Origin: Elmis aenea
Taxonomy: Eukaryota; Arthropoda; Insecta; Coleoptera; Elmidae
DNA: 64,000 nucleotides
NCBI GenBank assembly: GCA_947652605.1
Contig: OX393581.1
Location: 52,475,924-52,539,923, forward strand
Direction: 5' to 3'
Below the pieces are notes generated by a model. The model was not told the DNA's origin. It was given only the letters and a program-made list of their open reading frames with translations, and searched no databases. Below are positions 13,301-28,300 of the stretch, piece by piece. Positions within the stretch are counted from its first letter, which is position 1. Every line of letters begins with the position of its first letter. The translations under genes were made by a program, and so were the position numbers.

Positions 13301-16300
13301 GAACACATGTATTATCTACAGCACGGTCGTTTTATGAAATTATTAAAAATAAAACCAGCTTATTGAAAGACATATGCAAAACAATTTTTTTCATTTAAAG
13401 ATGCGATGGATAAACTCTTTCTGTGATATACAAGTCAATAATTAAAATTGTTTATAAATATTCGCTCAAGGAACACATGTATTATCTACAGCACGGTGGT
13501 TTTATGAAATTATTAAAAATTAAAACCAGCTTATTGAAAGACATATGCAAAACAATTTTTTTCATGTAAAGATGCGATGGATAAACTCTTTCTGTGATAT
13601 ACAAGTCAATAATTAAAATTGTTTATAAATAGTCGCTCAAGGAACACATGTATTATCTACAGCAAGGTCGTTTTATGAAATTATTAAAAATTAAAACCAG
13701 CTTATTGAAAGACATATGCAAAACAATTTTTTTCATGTTAAGATGCGATGGATAAACTCTTTCTGTGATATACAAGTCAATAATTAAAATTGTTTATAAA
13801 TAGTCGCTCAAGGAACACATGTATTATCTACACTACAGCACAGTCGTTTTATGAAATTATTAAAAATTAAAACCAGCTTATTGAAAGACATATGCAAAAC
13901 AATTTTTTTCATGTAAAGATGCGATGGATAAACTCTTTCTGTGATATACAAGTCAATAATTAAAATTGTTTATAAATATTCGCTCAAGGAACACATGTAT
14001 TATCTACAGCACAGTCGTTTTATGAAATTATTAAAAATTAAAACCAGCTTATTGAAAGACATATGCAAAACAATTTTTTTCATGTAAAGATGCGATGGAT
14101 AAACTCTTTCTGTGATATACAAGTCAATAATTAAAATTGTTTATAAATAGTCGCTCAAGGAACACATGTATTATCTACAGCACGGTCGTTTTATGAAATT
14201 ATTAAAAATTAAAACCAGCTTATTGAAAGACATATGCAAAACAATTTTTTTCATGTAAAGATGCGATGGATAAACTCTTTCTGTGATATACAAGTCAATA
14301 ATTAAAATTGTTTATAAATATTCGCTCAAGGAACACATGTATTATCTACAGCAAGGTCGTTTTATGAAATTATTAAAAATTAAAACCAGCTTATTGAAAG
14401 ACATATGCAAAACAATTTTTTTCATGTAAAGATGCGATGGATAAACTCTTTCTGTGATATACAAGTCAATAATTAAAATTGTTTATAAATAGTCGCTCAA
14501 GGAACACATGTATTATCTACAGCACGGTCGTTTTATGAAATTATTAAAAATTAAAACCAGCTCATTGAAAGACATATGCAAAACAATTTTTTTCATGTAA
14601 AGACGTGATGGATAAACTCTTTCTGTGATATACAAGTCAATAATTAAAATTGTTTATAAATAGTCGCTCAAGGAACACATGTATTATTTACACTACAGCA
14701 CAGTCGTTTTATGAAATTATTAAAAATTAAAACCAGCTTATTGAAAGACATATGCAAAACAATTTTTTTCATGTAAAGATGCGATGGATAAACTCTTTCT
14801 GTGATATACAAGTCAATAATTAAAATGGTTTATAAATATTCGCTCAAGGAACACATATATTATCTACAGCACAGTCGTTTTATGAAATTATTAAAAATTA
14901 AAACCAGCTTATTGAAAGACATATGCAAAACAATTTTTTTCATGTAAAGATGCGATGGATAAACTCTTTCTGTGATATACAAGTCAATAATTAAAATTGT
15001 TTATAAATAGTCGCTCAAGGAACACATGTATTATCTACAGCACGGTCGTTTTATGAAATTATTAAAAATTAAAACCAGCTTATTGAAAGACATATGCAAA
15101 ACAATTTTTTTCATGTAAAGATGCGATGGATAAACTCTTTCTGTGATATACAAGTCAATAATTAAAATTGTTTATAAATAGTCGCTCAAGGAACACATGT
15201 ATTATCTACACTACAGCACAGTCGTTTTATGAAATTATTAAAAATTAAAACCAGCTTATTGAAAGACATATGCAAAACAATTTTTTTCATGTAAAGATGC
15301 GATGGATAAACTCTTTCTGTGATATACAAGTCAATAATTAAAATTGTTTATAAATAGTCGCTCAAGGAACACATGTATTATCTACAGCAAGGTCGTTTTA
15401 TGAAATTAATAAAAATTAAAACCAGCTTATTGAAAGACATATGCAAAACAATTTTTTTCATGTAAAGATGCGATGGATAAACTCTTTCTGTGATATACAA
15501 GTCAATAATTAAAATTGTTTATAAATAGTCGCTCAAGGAACACATGTATTATCTACAGCACGGTCGTTTTATGAAATTATTAAAAATTAAAACCAGCTTA
15601 TTGAAAGACATATGCAAAACAATTTTTTTCATGTAAAGATGCGATGGATAAACTCTTTCTGTGATATACAAGTCAATAATTAAAATTGTTTATAAATATT
15701 CGCTCAAGGAACACATGTATTATCTACAGCACGGTCGTTTTATGAAATTATTAAAAATTAAAACCAGCTTATTGAAAGACATATGCAAAACAATTTTTTT
15801 CATGTAAAGATGCGATGGATAAACTCTTTCTGTGATATACAAGTCAATAATTAAAATTGTTTATAAATAGTCGCTCAAGGAACACATGTATTATCTACAG
15901 CAAGGTCGTTTTATGAAATTATTAAAAATTAAAACCAGCTTATTGAAAGACATATGCAAAACAATTTTTTTCATGTAAAGATGCGATGGATAAACTTTTT
16001 CTGTGATATACAAGTCAATAATTAAAATTGTTTATAAATAGTCGCTCAAGGAACACATGTATTATCTACACTACAGCACAGTCGTTTTATGAAATTATTA
16101 AAAATTAAAACCAGCTTATTGAAAGACATATGCAAAACAATTTTTTTCATGTAAAGATGCGATGGATAAACTCTTTCTGTGATGTACAAGTCAATAATTA
16201 AAATTGTTTATAAATAGTCGCTCAAGGAACACATGTATTATCTACAGCAAGGTCGTTTTATGAAATTATTAAAAATTAAAACCAGCTTATTGAAAGACAT

Positions 16301-19300
16301 ATGCAAAACAATTTTTTTCATGTAAAGATGCGATGGATAAACTCTTTCTGTGATATACAAGTCAATAATTAAAATTGTTTATAAATAGTCGCTCAAGGAA
16401 CACATGTATTATCTACAGCACGGTCGTTTTATGAAATTATTAAAAATTAAAACCAGCTTATTGAAAGACATATGCAAAACAATTTTTTTCATGTTAAGAT
16501 GCGATGGATAAACTCTTTCTATGATATACAAGTCAATAATTAAAATTGTTTATAAATAGTCGCTCAAGGAACACATGTATTATCTACAGCAAGGTCGTTT
16601 TATGAAATTATTAAAAATTAAAACCAGCTTATTGAAAGACATATGCAAAACAATTTTTTTCATGTAAAGATGCGATGGATAAACTCTTTCTGTGATATAC
16701 AAGTCAATAATTAAAATTGTTTATAAATATTCGCTCAAGGAACACATGTATTATCTACAGCAAGGTCGTTTTATGAAATTATTAAAAATTAAAACCAGCT
16801 TATTGAAAGACATATGCAAAACAATTTTTTTTATGTAAAGATGCGATGGATAAACTCTTTCTGTGATATACAAGTCAATAATTAAAATTGTTTATAAATA
16901 GTCGCTCAAGGAACACATGTATTATCTACAGCACGGTCGTTTTATGAAATTATTAAAAATTAAAACCAGCTCATTGACAGACATATGCAAAACAATTTTT
17001 TTCATGTAAAGATGCGATGGATAAACTCTTTCTGTGATATACAAGTCAATAATTAAAATTGTTTATAAATAGTCGCTCAAGGAACACATGTATTATCTAC
17101 AGCACGGTCGTTTTATGAAATTATTAAAAATTAAAACCAGCTTATTGAAAGACATATGCAAAACAATTTTTTTCATGTAAAGATGCGATGGATAAACTCT
17201 TTCTGTGATATACAAGTCAATAATTAAAATTGTTTATAAATAGTCGCTCAAGGAACACATGTATTATCTACAGTACGGTCGTTTTATGAAATTATTAAAA
17301 ATTAAAACCAGCTTATTGAAAGACATATGCAAAACAATTTTTTTCATGTAAAGATGCGATGGATAAACTCTTTCTCTGATATACAAGTCAATAATTAAAA
17401 TTGTTTATAAATAGTCGCTCAAGGAACACATGTATTATCTACAGCACGGTCGTTTTATGAAATTATTAAAAATTAAAACCAGCTTATTGAAAGACATATG
17501 CAAAACAATTTTTTTCATGTAAAGATGCGATGGATAAACTCTTTCTGTGATATACAAGTCAATAATTAAAATTGTTTATAAATATTCGCTCAAGGAACAC
17601 ATGTATTATCTACAGCACGGTCGTTTTATGAAATTATTAAAAATAAAACCAGCTTATTGAAAGACATATGCAAAACAATTTTTTTCATGTAAAGATGCGA
17701 TGGATAATCTTTTTCTGTGATATACAAGTCAATAATTAAAATTGTTTATAAATAGTCGCTCAAGGAACACATGTATTATCTACAGCAAGGTCGTTTTATG
17801 AAATTATTAAAAATTAAAACCAGCTTATTGAAAGACATATGCAAAACAATTTTTTTCATGTAAAGATGCGATGGATAAACTCTTTCTGTGATATACAAGT
17901 CAATAATTAAAATTGTTTATAAATAGTCGCTCAAGGAACACATGTATTATCTACAGCATGGTCGTTTTATGAAATTATTAAAAATTAAAACCAGCTTATT
18001 GAAAGACATATGCAAAACAATTTTTTTCATGTAAAGATGCGATGGATAAACTCTTTCTGTGATATACAAGTCAATAATTAAAATTGTTTATAAATAGTCG
18101 CTCAAGGAACACATGTATTATCTACAGCAAGGTCGTTTTATGAAATTATTAAAAATTAAAACCAGCTTATTGAAAGACATATGCAAAACAATTTTTTTCA
18201 TGTAAAGATGCGATGGATAAACTCTTTCTGTGATATACAAGTCAATAATTAAAATTGTTTATAAATAGTCGCTCAAGGAACACATGTATTATCTACAGCA
18301 AGGTCGTTTTATGAAATTATTAAAAATTAAAACCAGCTTATTGAAAGACATATGCAAAACAATTTTTTTCATGTAAAGATGCGATGGATAAACTCTTTCT
18401 GTGATATACAAGTCAATAATTAAAATTGTTTATAAATAGTCGCTCAAGGAACACATGTATTATCTACAGCAAGGTCGTTTTATGAAATTATTAAAAATTA
18501 AAACCAGCTTATTGAAAGACATATGCAAAACAATTTTTTTCATGTAAAGATGCGATGGATAAACTCTTTCTGTGATATACAAGTCAATAATTAAAATTGT
18601 TTATAAATAGTCGCTCAAGCAACACATGTATTATCTACAGCAAGGTCGTTTTATGAAATTATTAAAAATTAAAACCAGCTTATTGAAAGACATATGCAAA
18701 ACAATTTTTTTCATGTAAAGATGCGATGGATAAACTCTTTCTGTGATATACAAGTCAATAATTAAAATTGTTTATAAATAGTCGCTCAAGGAACACATGT
18801 ATTATCTACAGCAAGGTCATTTTATGAAATTATTAAAAATTAAAACCAGCTTATTGAAAGACATATGCAAAACAATTTTTTTCATGTAAAGATGCGATGG
18901 ATAAACTCTTTCTGTGATATACAAGTCAATAATTAAAATTGTTTATAAATAGTCGCTCAAGGAACACATGTATTATCTACAGCAAGGTCGTTTTATGAAA
19001 TTATTAAAAATTAAAACCAGCTCATTGAAAGACATATGCAAAACAATTTTTTTCATGTAAAGATGCGATGGATAAACTCTTTCTGTGATATACAAGTCAA
19101 TAATTAAAATTGTTTATAAATAGTCGCTCAAGGAACACATGTATTATCTACAGCAAGGTCGTTTTATGAAATTATTAAAAATTAAAACCAGCTCATTGAA
19201 AGACATATGCAAAACAATTTTTTTCATGTAAAGATGCGATGGATAAGTTCTTTCTGTGATATACAAGTCAATAATTAAAATTGTTTATAAATAGTCGCTC

Positions 19301-22300
19301 AAGGAACACATGTATTATCTACAGCACGGTCGTTTTATGAAATTATTAAAAATTAAAACCAGCTTATTGAAAGACATATGCAAAACAATTTTTTTCATGT
19401 AAAGATGCGATGGATAAACTCTTTCTGTGATATACAAGTCAATAATTAAAATTGTTTATAAATAGTCGCTCAAGGAACACATGTATTATCTACAGCACGG
19501 TCGTTTTATGAAATTATTAAAAATTTAAACCAGCTTATTGAAAGACATATGCAAAACAATTTTTTTCATGTAAAGATGCGATGGATAAACTCTTTCTGTG
19601 ATATACAAATCAATAATTAAAATTGTTTATAAATAGTCGCTCAAGGAACACATGTATTATCTACAGCAAGGTCGTTTTATGAAATTATTAAAAATTAAAA
19701 CCAGCTTATTGAAAGACATATGCAAAACAATTTTTTTCATGTAAAGATGCAATGGGTAAACTCTTTCTGTGATATACAAGTCAATAATTAAAATTGTTTA
19801 TAAATATTTGCTCAAGGAACACATGTATTATCTACAGCACGGTCGTTTTATGAAATTATTAAAAATTAAAACCAGCTTATTGAAAGACATATGCAAAACA
19901 ATTTTTTTCATGTAAAGATGCGATGGATAAACTCTTTCTGTGATATACAAATCAATAATTAAAATTGTTTATAAATAGTCGCTCAAGGAACACATGTATT
20001 ATCTACAGCAAGGTCGTTTTATGAAATTATTAAAAATTAAAACCAGCTTATTGAAAGACATATGCAAAACAATTTTTTTCATGTAAAGATGCAATGGGTA
20101 AACTCTTTCTGTGATATACAAGTCAATAATTAAAATTGTTTATAAATAGTCGCTCAAGGAACACATGTATTATCTACAGCACGGTCGTTTTATGAAATTA
20201 TTAAAAATAAAACCAGCTTATTGAAAGACATATGCAAAACAATTTTTTTCATGTAAAGATGCGATGGATAAACTCTTTCTGTGATATACAAGTCAATAAT
20301 TAAAATTGTTTATAAATATTCGCTCAAGGAACACATGTATTATCTACAGCACGGTCGTTTTATGAAATTATTAAAAATTAAAACCAGCTTATTGAAAGAC
20401 ATATGCAAAACAATTTTTTTCATGTAAAGATGAGATGGATAAACTCTTTCTGTGATATACAAGTTAATAATTAAAATTGTTTATAAATAGTCGCTCAAGG
20501 AACACATGTATTATCTACAGTACGGTCGTTTTATGAAATTATTAAAAATTAAAACCAGCTTATTGAAAGACATATGCAAAACAATTTTTTTCATGTAAAG
20601 ATGCGATGGATAAACTTTTTCTGTGATATACAAGTCAATAATTAAAATTGTTTATAAATAGTCGCTCAAGGAACACATGTATTATCTACAGCAAGGTCGT
20701 TTTATGAAATTATTAAAAATTAAAACCAGCTTATTGAAAGACATATGCAAAACAATTTTTTTCATGTAAAGATGCAATGGGTAAACTCTTTCTGTGATAT
20801 ACAAGTCAATAATTAAAATTGTTTATAAATAGTCGCTCAAGGAACACATGTATTATCTACAGCAAGGTCGTTTTATGAAATTATTAAAAATTAAAACCAG
20901 CTTATTGAAAGACATATGCAAAACAATTTTTTTCATGTAAAGATGCGATGGATAAACTTTTTCTGTGATATACAAGTCAATAATTAAAATTGTTTATAAA
21001 TAGTCGCTCAAGGAACACATGTATTATCTACAGCATGGTCGTTTTATGAAATTATTAAAAATTAAAACCAGCTTATTGAAAGACATATGCAAAACAATTT
21101 TTTTCATGTAAAGATGCGATGGATAAACTCTTTCTGTGATATACAAGTCAATAATTAAAATTGTTTATAAATATTCGCTCAAGGAACACATGTATTATCT
21201 ACAGCACGGTCGTTTTATGAAATTATTAAAAATTAAAACCAGCTTATTGAAAGACATATGCAAAACAATTTTTTTCATGTAAAGATGCGATGGATAAACT
21301 CTTTCTGTGATATACAAATCAATAATTAAAATTGTTTATAAATAGTCGCTCAAGGAACACATGTATTATCTACAGCAAGGTCGTTTTATGAAATTATTAA
21401 AAATTAAAACCAGCTTATTGAAAGACATATGCAAAACAATTTTTTTCATGTAAAGATGCGATGGATAAACTCTTTCTGTGATATACAAGTCAATAATTAA
21501 AATTGTTTATAAATAGTCGCTCAAGGAACACATGTATTATCTACAGCACGGTCGTTTTATGAAATTATTAAAAATAAAACCAGCTTATTGAAAGACATAT
21601 GCAAAACAGTTTTTTTCATGTAAAGATGCGATGGATAAACTCTTTCTGTGATATACAAGTCAATAATTAAAATTGTTTATAAATATTCGCTCAAGGAACA
21701 CATGTATTATCTACAGCACGGTCGTTTTATGAAATTATTAAAAATTAAAACCAGCTTATTGAAAGACATATGCAAAACAATTTTTTTCATGTAAAGATGC
21801 GATGGATAAACTCTTTCTGTGATATACAAGTCAATAATTAAAATTGTTTATAAATAGTCGCTCAAGGAACACATGTATTATCTACAGTACGGTCGTTTTA
21901 TGAAATTATTAAAAATTAAAACCAGCTTATTGAAAGACATATGCAAAACAATTTTTTTCATGTAAAGATGCGATGGATAAACTCTTTCTGTGATATACAA
22001 GTCAATAATTAAAATTGTTTATAAATATTCGCTCAAGGAACACATGCATTATCTACAGCACGGTCGTTTTATGAAATTATTAAAAATTAAAACCAGCTTA
22101 TTGAAAGACATATGCAAAACAATTTTTTTCATGTAAAGATGCGATGGATAAACTCTTTCTGTGATATACAAATCAATAATTAAAATTGTTTATAAATAGT
22201 CGCTCAAGGAACACATGTATTATCTACAGCAAGGTCGTTTTATGAAATTATTAAAAATTAAAACCAGCTTATTGAAAGACATATGCAAAACAATTTTTTT

Positions 22301-25300
22301 CATGTAAAGATGCAATGGGTAAACTCTTTCTGTGATATACAAGTCAATAATTAAAATTGTTTATAAATAGTGGCTCAAGGAACACATGTATTATCTACAG
22401 CACGGTCGTTTTATGAAATTATTAAAAATAAAACCAGCTTATTGAAAGACATATGCAAAACAATTTTTTTCATGTAAAGATGCGATGGATAAACTCTTTC
22501 TGTGATATACAAGTCAATAATTAAAATTGTTTATAAATATTCGCTCAAGGAACACATGTATTATCTACAGCACAGTCGTTTTATGAAATTATTAAAAATT
22601 AAAACCAGCTTATTGAAAGACATATGCAAAACAATTTTTTTCATGTAAAGATGCGATGGATAAACTTTTTCTGTGATATACAAGTCAATAATTAAAATTG
22701 TTTATAAATAGTCGCTCAAGGAACACATGTATTATCTACAGCAAGGTCGTTTTATGAAATTATTAAAAATTAAAACCAGCTTATTGAAAGACATATGCAA
22801 AACAATTTTTTTCATGTAAAGATGCGATGGATAAACTCTTTCTGTGATATACAAGTCAATAATTAAAATTGATTATAAATAGTCGCTCAAGGAACACATG
22901 TATTATCTACAGCAAGGTCGTTTTATGAAATCATTAAAAATTAAAACCAGCTTATTGAAAGACATATGCAAAACAATTTTTTTCATGTAAAGATGCGATG
23001 GATAAACTCTTTCTGTGATATACAAGTCAATAATTAAAATTGATTATAAATAGTCGCTCAAGGAACACATGTATTATCTACAGCAAGGTCGTTTTATGAA
23101 ATTATTAAAAATTAAAACCAGCTTATTGAAAGACATATGCAAAACAATTTTTTTCATGTAAAGATGCGATGGATAAACTCTTTCTGTGATATACAAGTCA
23201 ATAATTAAAATTGTTTATAAATAGTCGCTCAAGGAACACATGTATTATCTACAGCACGGTCGTTTTATGAAATTATTAAAAATTAAAACCAGCTTATTGA
23301 AAGACATATGCAAAACAATTTTTTTCATGTAAAGATGCGATGGATAAACTCTTTCTGTGATATACAAGTTAATAATTAAAATTGTTTATAAATAGTCGCT
23401 CAAGGAACACATGTATTATCTACAGTACGGTCGTTTTATGAAATTATTAAAAATTAAAACCAGCTTATTGAAAGACATATGCAAAACAATTTTTTTCATG
23501 TAAAGATACGATGGATAAACTCTTTCTGTGATATACAAGTCAATAATTAAAATTGTTTATAAATATTCGCTCAAGGAACACATGTATTATCTACAGCACG
23601 GTCGTTTTATGAAATTATTAAAAATTAAAACCAGCTTATTGAAAGACATATGCAAAACAATTTTTTTCATGTAAAGATGCGATGGATAAACTTTTTCTGT
23701 GATATACAAGTCAATAATTAAAATTGTTTATAAATAGTCGCTCAAGGAACACATGTATTATCTACAGCAAGGTCGTTTTATGAAATTATTAAAAATTAAA
23801 ACCAGCTTATTGAAAGACATATGCAAAACAATTTTTTTCATGTAAAGATGCAATGGGTAAACTCTTTCTGTGATATACAAGTCAATAATTAAAATTGTTT
23901 ATAAATAGTCGCTCAAGGAACACATGTATTATCTACAGCAAGGTCGTTTTATGAAATTATTAAAAATTAAAACCAGCTTATTGAAAGACATATGCAAAAC
24001 AATTTTTTTCATGTAAAGATGCGATGGATAAACTTTTTCTGTGATATACAAGTCAATAATTTAAATTGTTTATAAATAGTCGCTCAAGGAACACATGTAT
24101 TATCTACAGCAGCGGTCGCCAAACTTTTTGACCTCACGGACCAGTTAATTCATAATTTAAATCCCGCGGACCACTAATAGGATTTTTTAAGTGTTAAATG
24201 CATCTTAAAACATAACTTAACATGATGAGTAAGTATATTCCACATTTTTCTGCGGACCAGCGAAATTTTCTCGCGGACCACTAGTGGTCCGCGGACCACC
24301 ACTTTGGCAACCGCTGATCTACAGCATGGTCGTTTTATGAAATTATTAAAAATTAAAACCAGCTTATTGAAAGACATATGCAAAACAATTTTTTTCATGT
24401 AAAGATGCGATGGATAAACTCTTTCTGTGATATACAAGTCAATAATTAAAATTGTTTATAAATAGTCGCTCAAGGAACACATGTATTATCTACAGCACGG
24501 TCGTTTTATGAAATTATTAAAAATTAAAACCAGCTTATTGAAAGACATATGCAAAACAATTTTTTTCATGTAAAGATGCGATGGATAAACTCTTTCTGTG
24601 ATATACAAATCAATAATTAAAATTGTTTATAAATAGTCGCTCAAGGAACACATGTATTATCTACAGCAAGGTCGTTTTATGAAATTATTAAAAATTAAAA
24701 CCAGCTTATTGAAAGACATATGCAAAACAATTTTTTTCATGTAAAGATGTGATGGATAAACTCTTTCTGTGATATACAAGTCAATAATTAAAATTGTTTA
24801 TAAATAGTCGCTCAAGGAACACATGTATTATCTACAGCAAGGTCGTTTTATGAAATTATTAAAAATTAAAACCAGCTTATTGAAAGACATATGCAAAACA
24901 ATTTTTTTCATGTAAAGATGCGATGGATAAACTCTTTCTGTGATATACAAGTCAATAATTAAAATTGTTTATAAATAGTCGCTCAAGGAACACATGTATT
25001 ATCTACAGCAAGGTCGTTTTATGAAATTATTAAAAATTAAAACCAGCTTATTGAAAGACATATGCAAAACAATTTTTTTCATGTAAAGATGCGATGGATA
25101 AACTCTTTCTGTGATATACAAGTCAATAATTAAAATTGTTTATAAATAGTCGCTCAAGGAACACATGTATTATCTACAGCAAGGTCGTTTTATGAAATTA
25201 TTAAAAATTAAAACCAGCTTATTGAAAGACATATGCAAAACAATTTTTTTCATGTAAAGATGCGATGGATAAACTCTTTCTGTGATATACAAGTCAATAA

Positions 25301-28300
25301 TTAAAATTGTTTATAAATAGTCGCTCAAGCAACACATGTATTATCTACAGCAAGGTCGTTTTATGAAATTATTAAAAATTAAAACCAGCTTATTGAAAGA
25401 CATATGCAAAACAATTTTTTTCATGTAAAGATGCGATGGATAAACTCTTTCTGTGATATACAAGTCAATAATTAAAATTGTTTATAAATAGTCGCTCAAG
25501 GAACACATGTATTATCTACAGCAAGGTCATTTTATGAAATTATTAAAAATTAAAACCAGCTTATTGAAAGACATATGCAAAACAATTTTTTTCATGTAAA
25601 GATGCGATGGATAAACTCTTTCTGTGATATACAAGTCAATAATTAAAATTGTTTATAAATAGTCGCTCAAGGAACACATGTATTATCTACAGCAAGGTCG
25701 TTTTATGAAATTATTAAAAATTAAAACCAGCTCATTGAAAGACATATGCAAAACAATTTTTTTCATGTAAAGATGCGATGGATAAACTCTTTCTGTGATA
25801 TACAAGTCAATAATTAAAATTGTTTATAAATAGTCGCTCAAGGAACACATGTATTATCTACAGCAAGGTCGTTTTATGAAATTATTAAAAATTAAAACCA
25901 GCTCATTGAAAGACATATGCAAAACAATTTTTTTCATGTAAAGATGCGATGGATAAGTTCTTTCTGTGATATACAAGTCAATAATTAAAATTGTTTATAA
26001 ATAGTCGCTCAAGGAACACATGTATTATCTACAGCACGGTCGTTTTATGAAATTATTAAAAATTAAAACCAGCTTATTGAAAGACATATGCAAAACAATT
26101 TTTTTCATGTAAAGATGCGATGGATAAACTCTTTCTGTGATATACAAGTCAATAATTAAAATTGTTTATAAATAGTCGCTCAAGGAACACATGTATTATC
26201 TACAGCACGGTCGTTTTATGAAATTATTAAAAATTTAAACCAGCTTATTGAAAGACATATGCAAAACAATTTTTTTCATGTAAAGATGCGATGGATAAAC
26301 TCTTTCTGTGATATACAAATCAATAATTAAAATTGTTTATAAATAGTCGCTCAAGGAACACATGTATTATCTACAGCAAGGTCGTTTTATGAAATTATTA
26401 AAAATTAAAACCAGCTTATTGAAAGACATATGCAAAACAATTTTTTTCATGTAAAGATGCAATGGGTAAACTCTTTCTGTGATATACAAGTCAATAATTA
26501 AAATTGTTTATAAATATTCGCTCAAGGAACACATGTATTATCTACAGCACGGTCGTTTTATGAAATTATTAAAAATTAAAACCAGCTTATTGAAAGACAT
26601 ATGCAAAACAATTTTTTTCATGTAAAGATGCGATGGATAAACTCTTTCTGTGATATACAAATCAATAATTAAAATTGTTTATAAATAGTCGCTCAAGGAA
26701 CACATGTATTATCTACAGCAAGGTCGTTTTATGAAATTATTAAAAATTAAAACCAGCTTATTGAAAGACATATGCAAAACAATTTTTTTCATGTAAAGAT
26801 GCAATGGGTAAACTCTTTCTGTGATATACAAGTCAATAATTAAAATTGTTTATAAATAGTCGCTCAAGGAACACATGTATTATCTACAGCACGGTCGTTT
26901 TATGAAATTATTAAAAATAAAACCAGCTTATTGAAAGACATATGCAAAACAATTTTTTTCATGTAAAGATGCGATGGATAAACTCTTTCTGTGATATACA
27001 AGTCAATAATTAAAATTGTTTATAAATATTCGCTCAAGGAACACATGTATTATCTACAGCACGGTCGTTTTATGAAATTATTAAAAATTAAAACCAGCTT
27101 ATTGAAAGACATATGCAAAACAATTTTTTTCATGTAAAGATGAGATGGATAAACTCTTTCTGTGATATACAAGTTAATAATTAAAATTGTTTATAAATAG
27201 TCGCTCAAGGAACACATGTATTATCTACAGTACGGTCGTTTTATGAAATTATTAAAAATTAAAACCAGCTTATTGAAAGACATATGCAAAACAATTTTTT
27301 TCATGTAAAGATGCGATGGATAAACTTTTTCTGTGATATACAAGTCAATAATTAAAATTGTTTATAAATAGTCGCTCAAGGAACACATGTATTATCTACA
27401 GCAAGGTCGTTTTATGAAATTATTAAAAATTAAAACCAGCTTATTGAAAGACATATGCAAAACAATTTTTTTCATGTAAAGATGCAATGGGTAAACTCTT
27501 TCTGTGATATACAAGTCAATAATTAAAATTGTTTATAAATAGTCGCTCAAGGAACACATGTATTATCTACAGCAAGGTCGTTTTATGAAATTATTAAAAA
27601 TTAAAACCAGCTTATTGAAAGACATATGCAAAACAATTTTTTTCATGTAAAGATGCGATGGATAAACTTTTTCTGTGATATACAAGTCAATAATTAAAAT
27701 TGTTTATAAATAGTCGCTCAAGGAACACATGTATTATCTACAGCATGGTCGTTTTATGAAATTATTAAAAATTAAAACCAGCTTATTGAAAGACATATGC
27801 AAAACAATTTTTTTCATGTAAAGATGCGATGGATAAACTCTTTCTGTGATATACAAGTCAATAATTAAAATTGTTTATAAATATTCGCTCAAGGAACACA
27901 TGTATTATCTACAGCACGGTCGTTTTATGAAATTATTAAAAATTAAAACCAGCTTATTGAAAGACATATGCAAAACAATTTTTTTCATGTAAAGATGCGA
28001 TGGATAAACTCTTTCTGTGATATACAAATCAATAATTAAAATTGTTTATAAATAGTCGCTCAAGGAACACATGTATTATCTACAGCAAGGTCGTTTTATG
28101 AAATTATTAAAAATTAAAACCAGCTTATTGAAAGACATATGCAAAACAATTTTTTTCATGTAAAGATGCGATGGATAAACTCTTTCTGTGATATACAAGT
28201 CAATAATTAAAATTGTTTATAAATAGTCGCTCAAGGAACACATGTATTATCTACAGCACGGTCGTTTTATGAAATTATTAAAAATAAAACCAGCTTATTG

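Noticed and set aside
24174..24437. An identical 87-codon minus-strand open frame seen four times (also 41320, 44611, 51321)
   Set aside because: It is part hAT element and part satellite, has no domain, and is repeated only because the surrounding block was duplicated.
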